From: Microbispora siamensis
Lineage (GTDB): Bacteria > Actinomycetota > Actinomycetes > Streptosporangiales > Streptosporangiaceae
DNA length: 64,000 nt
Assembly: GCF_016863095.1 (NCBI RefSeq)
Contig: NZ_BOOF01000018.1
Coordinates: 62,001 to 126,000, forward strand
Reading direction: 5' to 3'
The position numbers and the translations under genes are program-made. Under the pieces are notes generated by a model. The model had not been told where the DNA came from, did no database searches, and saw nothing but the letters and a program-made list of their open reading frames with translations. Below, piece by piece: positions 17,044 through 24,369 of this stretch (its first letter is position 1; the number at the start of each line of letters is the position of its first letter).

Positions 17044-18300
17044 ATGCCAGTCGACGCGGGCACCACATCGCACCAACCGGACCAACTCATCGTCGACCTC
17101 CTGCACCTGGAGGTCGTCGAGCGCATGCTGAACGACTTCGGCGTCGTGCACGCCGCCCTCGCCCCCGACGACCGGGACGAGCTCCTCGGACTGGCCCGCC
17201 TGCGCGACCTCAAGGACGCCGACGACGATTCCGTCGAGGTCGGCGAGCTCCTCGCCCTGCTGCGGGAGAAGGCGGCCGCCGACCGCGGCGGCTGGGTGCC
17301 GACGATCGGCAAGAACCGGGTCGTGGACGCGGTCATCGGGGACGGCCACAAACCCATGTCCCTGCCGGACGGCGCGGTCCTGGCGAGCGGGCACAAGCCC
17401 ATGCACCTGGTGAGCGGCGAGTTCTCCGCCCTCGGGCACAAGCCCATGTCCCTGGGCGAGTTCGACGTGCTGGGGCACAAGCCGATGGACGGCGGGCAGC
17501 CGGAGCCCGCCGGCCCCGCCGACGTGCCGCAGTCGCTCGCCGGCCACGAGGACGCCGGGCGCGGCGTGCGGGTCGGCGTCGTCGACACCCCGCTCGCGTC
17601 CACGGAACCGGGTACGGCGGAGCATCCGCTTCCGTACCGCTCGGGGCACTCCGCGTTCGTGCGCAGCCTCATCCAGCGGCAGGCGCCGGCCGCGGAGCTC
17701 TCCGTCGAGGGCGTCCTCGACCCCGGCACGGGCCGGGCCGACTCCTGGGACACGGCCCGGGCCATGCTGCGGCTGGCGGCCGCCTTCCGGCCGGACATCC
17801 TCAACCTCTCCCTCGGCTGCTTCACGCTGTCCGGGGGGCCGCCGCTGGTCATCGCCCGCGCGATCGAGCGGCTCGCCCCGCGGGTGCTGGTCGTGGCCGC
17901 CGCGGGCAACCACGGCGCGCTCCCCCACCTCAGCTCCGGACGCAGCCGGCGCTCGGCCTGCTGGCCGGCCGCCGTCCCGCCCGTCGTCGCGGTCGGCGCG
18001 TACGGCACGGTGGACGGGCACCCGGTCATGCCCGGCTGGAGCCCGGACCTCCCGTGGGTGGCGTGCCTGGCGCCCGGGGAGGGGGTCGTTGGCTCGTACC
18101 TCACGGGAGAGGTCGACATCGACGGCCGCCGCCAGACCTTCCAGGGCCACGCCCGGTGGAGCGGCACCTCCTTCTCGGCCGCCCTCGTCACCGGCGCGGT
18201 CGCCGCCCGCACGGTCCCGGGCTCGGTGACGCCCCGGCAGGCGCTGGACAAGCTCCTGGCCGAGGCCGCCGAGGTCCGGCCGTACCCGCTCGAGGGCTGA
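17044..18300 (+). CDS. S8 subtilisin-like peptidase with four GHKPM repeats
   Basis: 418 residues, no signal peptide. Residues 1-95 are an acidic helical N-domain. A linker then carries GHKPM four times, at 101-105, 116-120, 131-135 and 144-148. The catalytic domain follows with Asp181 (VGVVDTPL), His202 (RSGHSAF), Asn289 (AAGNHG) and Ser376 (GTSFSA), so all S8 residues are present. The ATG at 17044 follows GGAAGGA. It is the first gene of an operon with an ECF sigma factor (6-nt gap) and is divergent from the CHAT protease. The repeated motif between prodomain and protease is a candidate processing or docking site; that is inference. Confidence 0.88.
   Translation: MPVDAGTTSHQPDQLIVDLLHLEVVERMLNDFGVVHAALAPDDRDELLGLARLRDLKDADDDSVEVGELLALLREKAAADRGGWVPTIGKNRVVDAVIGDGHKPMSLPDGAVLASGHKPMHLVSGEFSALGHKPMSLGEFDVLGHKPMDGGQPEPAGPADVPQSLAGHEDAGRGVRVGVVDTPLASTEPGTAEHPLPYRSGHSAFVRSLIQRQAPAAELSVEGVLDPGTGRADSWDTARAMLRLAAAFRPDILNLSLGCFTLSGGPPLVIARAIERLAPRVLVVAAAGNHGALPHLSSGRSRRSACWPAAVPPVVAVGAYGTVDGHPVMPGWSPDLPWVACLAPGEGVVGSYLTGEVDIDGRRQTFQGHARWSGTSFSAALVTGAVAARTVPGSVTPRQALDKLLAEAAEVRPYPLEG
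17344..17487 (+). repeat. Four in-frame GHKPM pentapeptide repeats
   Basis: Copies begin at 17344, 17389, 17434 and 17473 (15, 15 and 13 codons apart). Each is preceded by a short hydrophobic or acidic spacer. The codons differ slightly between copies (CACAAA versus CACAAG, CCC versus CCG), so the protein motif rather than the DNA seems selected. Confidence 0.9.
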
Positions 18301-18306
18301 CGGGTC

Positions 18307-18867
18307 ATGCGCGACGATCCGGTCGTCGTCGACCTCGTGCTCCGGGCGCGCGAGGGCGACGCCGCGGCGTGGGACGCGATAGTCGAGCGGTACGCGCCGC
18401 TGGTCTGGGGGGTGTGCGGCCGATACCGCGTGACCGGCAGCGACGCGGACGACGTCGCCGGCGGCGTCTGGCTGCGGCTGGTGGAGCGCCTCGACACGCT
18501 GCACGAGCCGGCCGCCCTTCCCGGCTGGCTCGTCCGCACCACCCAGCGACAGTGCCTGCAGCTGCTGCGCGCCCGTAAGCGGCAGGTTCCGGTGGACGCC
18601 CCCGAGCCGGGCGCCCGCGGGGAGGAGGACGGCGTGGACGGCGAGATACTGGTGGCGGAGCGGCGGCACGCCCTGCGCACGGCCTTCGCCGAGCTGCCGG
18701 CCCGGTGCCGGGAGCTGCTGAGCATGCTGTTCGCCGAACCGCCGGCCTCCTACGCCGAGATCAGCGCCGCGCTCGGCGTCCCGGTGGGGGCGATCGGCCC
18801 CAGCCGCGGGCGCTGCCTGGATAGGCTGCGCAGGAGCCGGGCGCTGGCCGCTCTCCAGCCGGCCTAG
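18307..18867 (+). CDS. ECF-type RNA polymerase sigma factor
   Basis: 186 residues. Region 2 lies at about residues 10-75 (DAAAWDAIVERYAPLVWGV, DADDVAGGVWLRLVERL) and region 4 at about 120-175 (ELPARCRELLSMLFAEPPASYAEISAALGVPVGAIGPSRGRCLDRLR). It is co-transcribed 6 nt behind the S8 peptidase. No classical zinc anti-sigma gene is adjacent. Control might instead come through proteolysis by the S8/CHAT pair or through the next small protein. Confidence 0.9.
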   Translation: MRDDPVVVDLVLRAREGDAAAWDAIVERYAPLVWGVCGRYRVTGSDADDVAGGVWLRLVERLDTLHEPAALPGWLVRTTQRQCLQLLRARKRQVPVDAPEPGARGEEDGVDGEILVAERRHALRTAFAELPARCRELLSMLFAEPPASYAEISAALGVPVGAIGPSRGRCLDRLRRSRALAALQPA

Positions 18868-18894
18868 GCGGTCGACGTGGACGGGGGCGACGGC

Positions 18895-19377
18895 GTGACG
18901 GACGCACCGAGCTGGTGGGACGACGACGACCGGCTGCTCGAGGAGCTGGGGCACGCGGTGCGCGAGGCCCGGGTGCCCGAGTCCTTCGTGCGTGCCGGGA
19001 AGGCGGCCTTCGCGTGGCGGACCGTGGACGCCGAGCTGGCCGAGCTGCAGCTCGACTCCCTGCTCCCGGCCCGGGAACCGGCGGGCCTGCGCGACGAGCC
19101 GCGGCCGGACGGCTCGGGGCCGCGCGTGCTGAGCTTCGCCGCCGGCGAGCTGTCCATCGAGGCCGAGATCCATCCCGACGCGGTGCGCGGGCAACTGGTG
19201 CCCGCGCAGTCCGGTGCGGTCCTCGTGCGCGACGACGACGGCCCCGTCCGGGAGGTCCCGGTCGACGAGGTCGGCTGGTTCGTGATCGAGCCGGTCCCGG
19301 CCCGGCGCTTCCGGCTGCACGTCCGCACGTCCGCCGGGGCCTCCGTCATCACCGGCTGGATCGACGCCCGGCCGTAG
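18895..19377 (+). CDS. Small acidic protein of the CHAT/S8/ECF operon
   Basis: 160 residues, no signal peptide or membrane segment. The N-terminus TDAPSWWDDDDRLLEELGHAVREA is strongly acidic with a helix. The C-terminal half (FAAGELSIEAEIHPDAVRGQLVPAQSGAVLVRDDDG...RFRLHVRTSAGASVITGWI) looks like one beta-sandwich repeat. GTG at 18895 is preferred over the in-frame GTG at 18877 because it has a GGGGGCGA site. It follows the ECF gene by 27 nt. It could be an unconventional anti-sigma factor or protease adaptor; no family was recognised. Confidence 0.75.
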   Translation: MTDAPSWWDDDDRLLEELGHAVREARVPESFVRAGKAAFAWRTVDAELAELQLDSLLPAREPAGLRDEPRPDGSGPRVLSFAAGELSIEAEIHPDAVRGQLVPAQSGAVLVRDDDGPVREVPVDEVGWFVIEPVPARRFRLHVRTSAGASVITGWIDARP

Positions 19378-19535
19378 ACGACCGCGCCCCGGCCGGATCG
19401 GCCCCGGCCGTAGACCGACCGCGGCCCGCCGGAAAATTCGCGGAGATTCGCTGTATCACCGGTCCCCCCGCGCCATCCGTCCTGCGACCGACCACCGCGT
19501 CAGCGGTGACGTACCGCACCGGAAGGACCAGGATC

Positions 19536-20312
19536 GTGAGCGATCCCGCACGCGCGATCAGCAAGGAAGACGCCTACGCCGAGCTGCTCGACCTGCAGTC
19601 GAGCGACGTGATCCGGCTGGAGGGGGAGGGCGGCCCGGACGGGGTGAGCCTGGACGGCTGGGACGGCGAGCAGCCCCAGGACGGCAACGTCGCCGGAGTC
19701 GTCGTCCGCTACCTGGCGTCGGGCACGGTGACGTTCGGGCAGCCCAGCCACCCGGCGGCGCCCGACCGGCTGGACCCCCGCAACGCCCTCGCCCTGGTGC
19801 GGCTGTGCCAGTGGCTGAAGGACACCTACAACGTCGTCGAGCTGTACCACCTCGGCATCTCCGGCGGCGGCGTCGACAGCCAGGGCCGCCCGCGCACCGA
19901 CTGCCACGGCCAGGGCCGCGCGGTCGACTTCGTCGGCGTCAAGGCGGTCGCCGAGGACGGCGAGGAGTGGACGCTCACCGTCAACGACGACTGGGGGACC
20001 GTGTCGACCACCGCCACCCCCGGCGGGAACTGGCCGCCCGGGACCGGGTCCGACACGTCCTACCGGCTCGACGACGAGGAGGCCGACCCGTTCACGCGCG
20101 ACTTCTGGCGCGCCGTGTACGAGTTCGTCGCCTCGGAGTGGCAGGACCGCACCGACGGCCCCGATGGGCTGGACACGCCCACGTCCATCGGCGAGCGCAG
20201 CTTCATCATGCACCCCGACCACCCGGCCACCGCCCCCGGGACGCCGCACGGCCGAGAGGCCCACAAGAACCACATCCACATGCAGATCGGCGTCACCGGA
20301 ACGGCGGTCTGA
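19536..20312 (+). CDS. Putative M15-like (zinc) cell-wall peptidase
   Basis: 258 residues, no signal peptide. The metal pattern of M15/YcbK-like carboxypeptidases is visible: His124 in DCHGQGRAVDF with Asp131 seven residues on, and His246/His248 in NHIHMQ near the C-terminus. Such enzymes cut peptidoglycan stem peptides. The fold assignment rests on these motifs only. GTG at 19536 follows GGAAGGA at 12 nt and a closer AGGA. It is the first gene of a five-gene cluster, 158 bp after the ECF operon and on the same strand; the gap includes an AT-richer stretch around 19433-19460 that may hold a promoter. Confidence 0.6.
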   Translation: MSDPARAISKEDAYAELLDLQSSDVIRLEGEGGPDGVSLDGWDGEQPQDGNVAGVVVRYLASGTVTFGQPSHPAAPDRLDPRNALALVRLCQWLKDTYNVVELYHLGISGGGVDSQGRPRTDCHGQGRAVDFVGVKAVAEDGEEWTLTVNDDWGTVSTTATPGGNWPPGTGSDTSYRLDDEEADPFTRDFWRAVYEFVASEWQDRTDGPDGLDTPTSIGERSFIMHPDHPATAPGTPHGREAHKNHIHMQIGVTGTAV

Positions 20313-20314
20313 GC

Positions 20315-20983
20315 ATGCGCAACCTCACCTTCTGCGACATCCGGCTGCACCCCTCGACGGTGGACTCCGTCTTCGAGGAGGCCATGACCGGCGACGTCAT
20401 GCCGGGCGCGGGCGACCTGCCGCACCCTCCCGGCACGCTGTTCACGCGCAGCCTGTACCGCGAGGCCGGCTACGGGTTCCCGCCGGCGTACCGCTGCGTG
20501 GTGAACTCGATCCTGGTGAGCGACACCGGGTTCTTCGGCATGCGCCCCCGGATCGCCCGGCTCGGCGCCGACACCAAGGAGCCGCGCTTCCGGCTCGTCG
20601 CGGGCGCGGCGCCGGACGACGAGACGGCGCTTGACGTGCTGCGGACGCAGGACGGCCACTCGCTGGTGATGGCCGCCGTCCACCTCCCGCTGCGGATGAT
20701 CCAGGAGACCTTCGAGAAGGAGCTGGTGGCCGCGATCGAGGAGGAGGTCACCGTGCCGTCCCGGTTCAGCGCGGTGTCCGGCGCGATCTGGACCCGCGAC
20801 GACGAGGCCGTCCACGGCCGGGTCGAGTACCTCGTCGCCGCGACGGGCGACTTCGCCGAGCTGCGGCTGCGGCCCCGGACGGTCGAGCGGATCGAGGCGG
20901 CCGGCGGCACGCTGGTCGAGTCGCGCGGGTTCCGCCACGTCGGCACGGTGTCGGGCGAGCCCGCGCCCCGGGCCGGGGGGTGA
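20315..20983 (+). CDS. Unknown 222-residue protein of the five-gene lytic cluster
   Basis: Not recognised. No signal peptide or membrane segment. Notable stretches are FCDIRLHPSTVDSVFEEAM near the N-terminus and HLPLRMIQETFEKELVAAIEEEV in the middle, a likely amphipathic helix. It starts 2 nt after the peptidase stop, and its TGA overlaps the GTG of the hemopexin-muramidase gene, so it is tightly coupled to both. A chaperone or inhibitor of a neighbouring enzyme would fit the position, but nothing in the sequence proves it. Confidence 0.75.
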   Translation: MRNLTFCDIRLHPSTVDSVFEEAMTGDVMPGAGDLPHPPGTLFTRSLYREAGYGFPPAYRCVVNSILVSDTGFFGMRPRIARLGADTKEPRFRLVAGAAPDDETALDVLRTQDGHSLVMAAVHLPLRMIQETFEKELVAAIEEEVTVPSRFSAVSGAIWTRDDEAVHGRVEYLVAATGDFAELRLRPRTVERIEAAGGTLVESRGFRHVGTVSGEPAPRAGG

Positions 20984-22245
20984 CGGCCGTGGACAAGCTC
21001 TGCGGGTTCGTCGCCCCGTCCGGGGCGAAGGCGTACTTCTTCACCGGCGAGCGCTACATCCGGTACGACGTCGAGGCCGACGGCGCCGACGAGGGCTACC
21101 CGCTGGCGATCTCCGACCAGTGGCCCGGCCTGTTCGAGGCGGACATCGACGCCGCCCTGCCGTGGAGTGACGGCTCGGTCTTCTTCTTCCGCGGCGACCA
21201 GTGCCTGTCGTACGACCTCGAGAACGGGATCGTGCTGGACGGCCCGCGGCCGATCGCCGAGATGTGGCCCGGGCTGTTCGAGTCCGGCATCGACGCCGCG
21301 ATCCTTTGGGGCAGCGGCAACGCCTACTTCTTCTCCGGAGAGGAGTACCAGGAGTTCGACGGCACAACCGGCCGGATCGACCCGGAGACCAAGTCGGTCG
21401 CCGACGACTGGCCTGGAGCGTTCCCGCGGATCGAGACGGCGCTGTGGTGGCCCAGCGGCAACCCGTACATCTTCTCCGGGAACGAGTACGCGAGGCTCGA
21501 CCCGGACGACGGCTCCGTGGCCGAGGGCTTCCCCCGGCCCATCGAGGACTGGCCGGGGCTGCCGATCGGGTCGCTGGCCGAGGAGGTTCCCGAGCCTGCC
21601 GCACCGGGCGGGCCGACCGGCTCGGCGCGATCGGTCAGGGACTTCTTCCCCGAGTTCAGCGCCCCGCTGGAGGGCCGGCTCCCCTACCTGTACCAGGACG
21701 TCAAGGGCCTGGTCACCACGGGCGTCGGCAACCTCGTCGACTCCCCCGAGGAGGCGGCCGCCCTGCCGTTCGTGCACAAGGACACCGGGACGCCCGCCAC
21801 CCGCGCGGAGATCGTGGCCGAGTGGCACCGGATCAAGGACGCGCCCGACCTCGCGAAGAAGGGCCACCTCGCGGCGAAGGCCATCCACACCCTGGAGCTG
21901 CCCGACGCCGCGATCGACGAGCTCGTCCGCGAGCGGTTCGACGTCAACGAGGCCCGGCTTTCGGCCTTCTTCCCCGGGTGGGCGGACTGGCCCGCCGACG
22001 CCCGGCTCGGGGCGCACAGCATCGCCTGGACAGGCTCGTTCTTCCCCACCCGCTGGCCGGGCTTCAACGCCGCCGCGAACGCCGGCCGGTGGGAGGACGC
22101 GGCGGCCCAGTCCCACCTGCGGGAGGACGGCAACCCCGGCCTCGCCCCACGGAACCGGGCGAACCTCCGGCTGTTCCGCAACGCGGCCGCCGTGGTCGCC
22201 CGCGGCCTCGACCGGTCCCTCATCTACTACCCCGCCGCCCTGTGA
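20980..22245 (+). CDS. Hemopexin-repeat protein fused to a GH24 muramidase domain
   Basis: 421 residues. Four hemopexin-type repeats cover about residues 8-200 (AYFFTGERYIRYD, VFFFRGDQCLSYD, AYFFSGEEYQEFD, PYIFSGNEYARLD, with WPGLF turns between). The C-terminal domain has Glu231, Asp240 and Thr246 spaced E-x8-D-x5-T, exactly the T4 lysozyme catalytic arrangement, followed by lysozyme-like helices ending in RNRANLRLF. It should cleave peptidoglycan glycan strands, with the propeller as binding module. No signal peptide. The GTG start overlaps the preceding stop (GTGA). Confidence 0.8.
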   Translation: MTAVDKLCGFVAPSGAKAYFFTGERYIRYDVEADGADEGYPLAISDQWPGLFEADIDAALPWSDGSVFFFRGDQCLSYDLENGIVLDGPRPIAEMWPGLFESGIDAAILWGSGNAYFFSGEEYQEFDGTTGRIDPETKSVADDWPGAFPRIETALWWPSGNPYIFSGNEYARLDPDDGSVAEGFPRPIEDWPGLPIGSLAEEVPEPAAPGGPTGSARSVRDFFPEFSAPLEGRLPYLYQDVKGLVTTGVGNLVDSPEEAAALPFVHKDTGTPATRAEIVAEWHRIKDAPDLAKKGHLAAKAIHTLELPDAAIDELVRERFDVNEARLSAFFPGWADWPADARLGAHSIAWTGSFFPTRWPGFNAAANAGRWEDAAAQSHLREDGNPGLAPRNRANLRLFRNAAAVVARGLDRSLIYYPAAL

Positions 22246-22276
22246 GCGGCCTTCCCACACAGTTCAGGAGCCAGCG

Positions 22277-24364
22277 ATGGTGAACCCAGCAGGACCGATC
22301 ATGGCCGGCGGCTTCGAGACCGTCACCCTCAACGACGCCGGCGTCGAATACTCCCTCGTCTTCCTCCCCGACAAGCACAACGACGAGCTCCAGGCTCAGG
22401 GGGCCAACCCCGTCTTCTACTGGCTGCCGGAGCGGATGCGCCTGGCGCGCAAGCCGAACGGCGACCTCAGGCTCAGCTTCCTGCATTTCCTCGGCGTGCA
22501 GGACGGCCAGACGAACCTCGGCGTGGCCCCCGGGCAGACCCGGGAGACCTCGGGCGGGGTGCTCAGCTTCGCGATGACCGGCGCGCCGCCCGAGGGCGTC
22601 CTGCAGGCCGCGCACAAGCAGATCCTGGAACGGATGCAGCAGGGCAGCCGGGACCGGTTCTGGCAGGTCAAGCCGGGCGTGGCCGGCCGGTCCACGATCG
22701 CCGACATCCGGCCGATCCCGATCAGGAGCTCCACGCTGCGCCTGATGATCACCGACCAGGACGGCACGCAGGGCGGCAACGCGGGCGACCCGTTCTTCGT
22801 CACCGCCCAGGGCGCCGGAACCGGCAGCCTGATCCCCACCGCCGAGCACCCGTTCGTCGTCAACCTCGGCACGTTCGCGGCGGCGCAGGTGGAGCAGGGA
22901 CTGCTGGGCACCGAGGTGCCCATCGGGGTGACGGCCGACCTCACACTGCCGCTGTGGGCGCCGATCACGCGGCTGCACATGACCGCCGACTGGGAGCGGG
23001 TGTTCAGCCACTTCACGGCCCAGGCCAACGCCAGCTGGTGGTGGAGCTCGGGCGACCTCAAGGCCACCTGGAACACGCTGCGGATGAACGGCGACATCAA
23101 GGTCGAGCTGGAGATGGACCGGACCATTCCCGGCGCGGACAACAAGGAGGCGATGGTCACCAAGTACATCGACATGCTCGTGGCCATGTGGCTGGATCAG
23201 GCGAAGCAAGTGATCTTCCAGCCGATGCCGGAGGTCCAGGACCCGGGCCCGCCCAAGCCCGGCGGGCTGCTCAACCTCTTCGGCTGGGGCTTCGGCGCGG
23301 GGTTCAACCTCAACTTCCGCCACGATCGGGTGGAGATCGCCAACTCCTTCACGTTCGAGGTCGACGAGATGTACGCGCAGCCGAGCACGATGGGCGGCAA
23401 CGTGGACGGCGTGGCCGACCTGCTGGCCGCCCACCCGGAGCTCAAGAGCCGCTACATGCGCACGCTGTACCTGGACAACTGGGAGCGCAAGATCACCACG
23501 GTCTGCCGGCCCGTCATCAAGTGGCCCGACCCGGACCACGGCGTGAGCGGCGACCCGGTGAAGTTCGCCAGCGTCCAGATCGGCTACCCGAGCGTGAACG
23601 GCGAGATCGCGTGGTCCGCCCACGACTTCCTGCCGCCGCCGCGCCCGCAGGAGGTCGACGCGACGACCGACGTGCACGGCGAGGGCGCCCCCGTCGGGGA
23701 GACCACCCCGCTCGCCCCCGCCTCCTCGCCGACCCTCGTCTACGCCAGCGGCGCGACCAGCGAGGTCTTCTTCGCCCGGCAGACCCAGAAGAAGGCGGAG
23801 GAGGTCGCCGGCGCGCCGGAGGGGTGGCGTCCGGACAAGGTGTTCGTCCGGCGCACCATCCAGTTCGACGAGGCGCCGTCCGCCCTCGACGACCGGTTCT
23901 CCCGGATCATCGTCGAGGCCAACGAGGTGGACCTCGACCCGGGCCCGTTCGGCACACTCACCGACAGCCTGAACGTCGCCGTGCGCGCCGACAACGCCGG
24001 CGCGCTCGTGCTCGCCCCGATCTCCATCAACCGGGACCTGACGGCGAGCAACCAGATCGTGGAGGTGCAGGTGCAGCCCAAGGGCGAGGGCCCCGACGGC
24101 GGCGAGCGCCCGATCGTGACGTTCACCTTCACCATGGCCGACACCGGGGAGAACTACAAGGAACGCCGGTTCGCCCTCTACACGGGACAGCCGGGACGGC
24201 CCCCGGCGTACCGGTACCGGGCGCGCGTGATCATCAAGGGCACGCTGTTCGAGGACGGGGACGAGTGGATCGGGCCCTGGACGGACGGCGAAGGCAGCGG
24301 CGACCTGTCCGTGCGGGTGCCGAAGAAGACCGCTCCCGGTGTCACCGTCGTGAGCCAGGACTGA
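22277..24364 (+). CDS. Unknown 695-residue protein of the lytic cluster
   Basis: No family recognised. Soluble, no export signal, largely beta-rich by appearance. It contains an unusual Trp-rich patch (NASWWWSSGDLKATWNTL), a Gly/Phe-rich segment (LLNLFGWGFGAGFNLNF) that could insert in a membrane, and a beta-sandwich-like C-terminus ending near WIGPWTDGEGSGDLSVRV. The ATG at 22277 follows AGGAG. It is the fourth gene of the cluster, 31 nt after the muramidase. The amphipathic middle makes a pore-forming or membrane-binding role possible, but this is speculation. Confidence 0.75.
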   Translation: MVNPAGPIMAGGFETVTLNDAGVEYSLVFLPDKHNDELQAQGANPVFYWLPERMRLARKPNGDLRLSFLHFLGVQDGQTNLGVAPGQTRETSGGVLSFAMTGAPPEGVLQAAHKQILERMQQGSRDRFWQVKPGVAGRSTIADIRPIPIRSSTLRLMITDQDGTQGGNAGDPFFVTAQGAGTGSLIPTAEHPFVVNLGTFAAAQVEQGLLGTEVPIGVTADLTLPLWAPITRLHMTADWERVFSHFTAQANASWWWSSGDLKATWNTLRMNGDIKVELEMDRTIPGADNKEAMVTKYIDMLVAMWLDQAKQVIFQPMPEVQDPGPPKPGGLLNLFGWGFGAGFNLNFRHDRVEIANSFTFEVDEMYAQPSTMGGNVDGVADLLAAHPELKSRYMRTLYLDNWERKITTVCRPVIKWPDPDHGVSGDPVKFASVQIGYPSVNGEIAWSAHDFLPPPRPQEVDATTDVHGEGAPVGETTPLAPASSPTLVYASGATSEVFFARQTQKKAEEVAGAPEGWRPDKVFVRRTIQFDEAPSALDDRFSRIIVEANEVDLDPGPFGTLTDSLNVAVRADNAGALVLAPISINRDLTASNQIVEVQVQPKGEGPDGGERPIVTFTFTMADTGENYKERRFALYTGQPGRPPAYRYRARVIIKGTLFEDGDEWIGPWTDGEGSGDLSVRVPKKTAPGVTVVSQD

Positions 24365-24369
24365 CCAGG

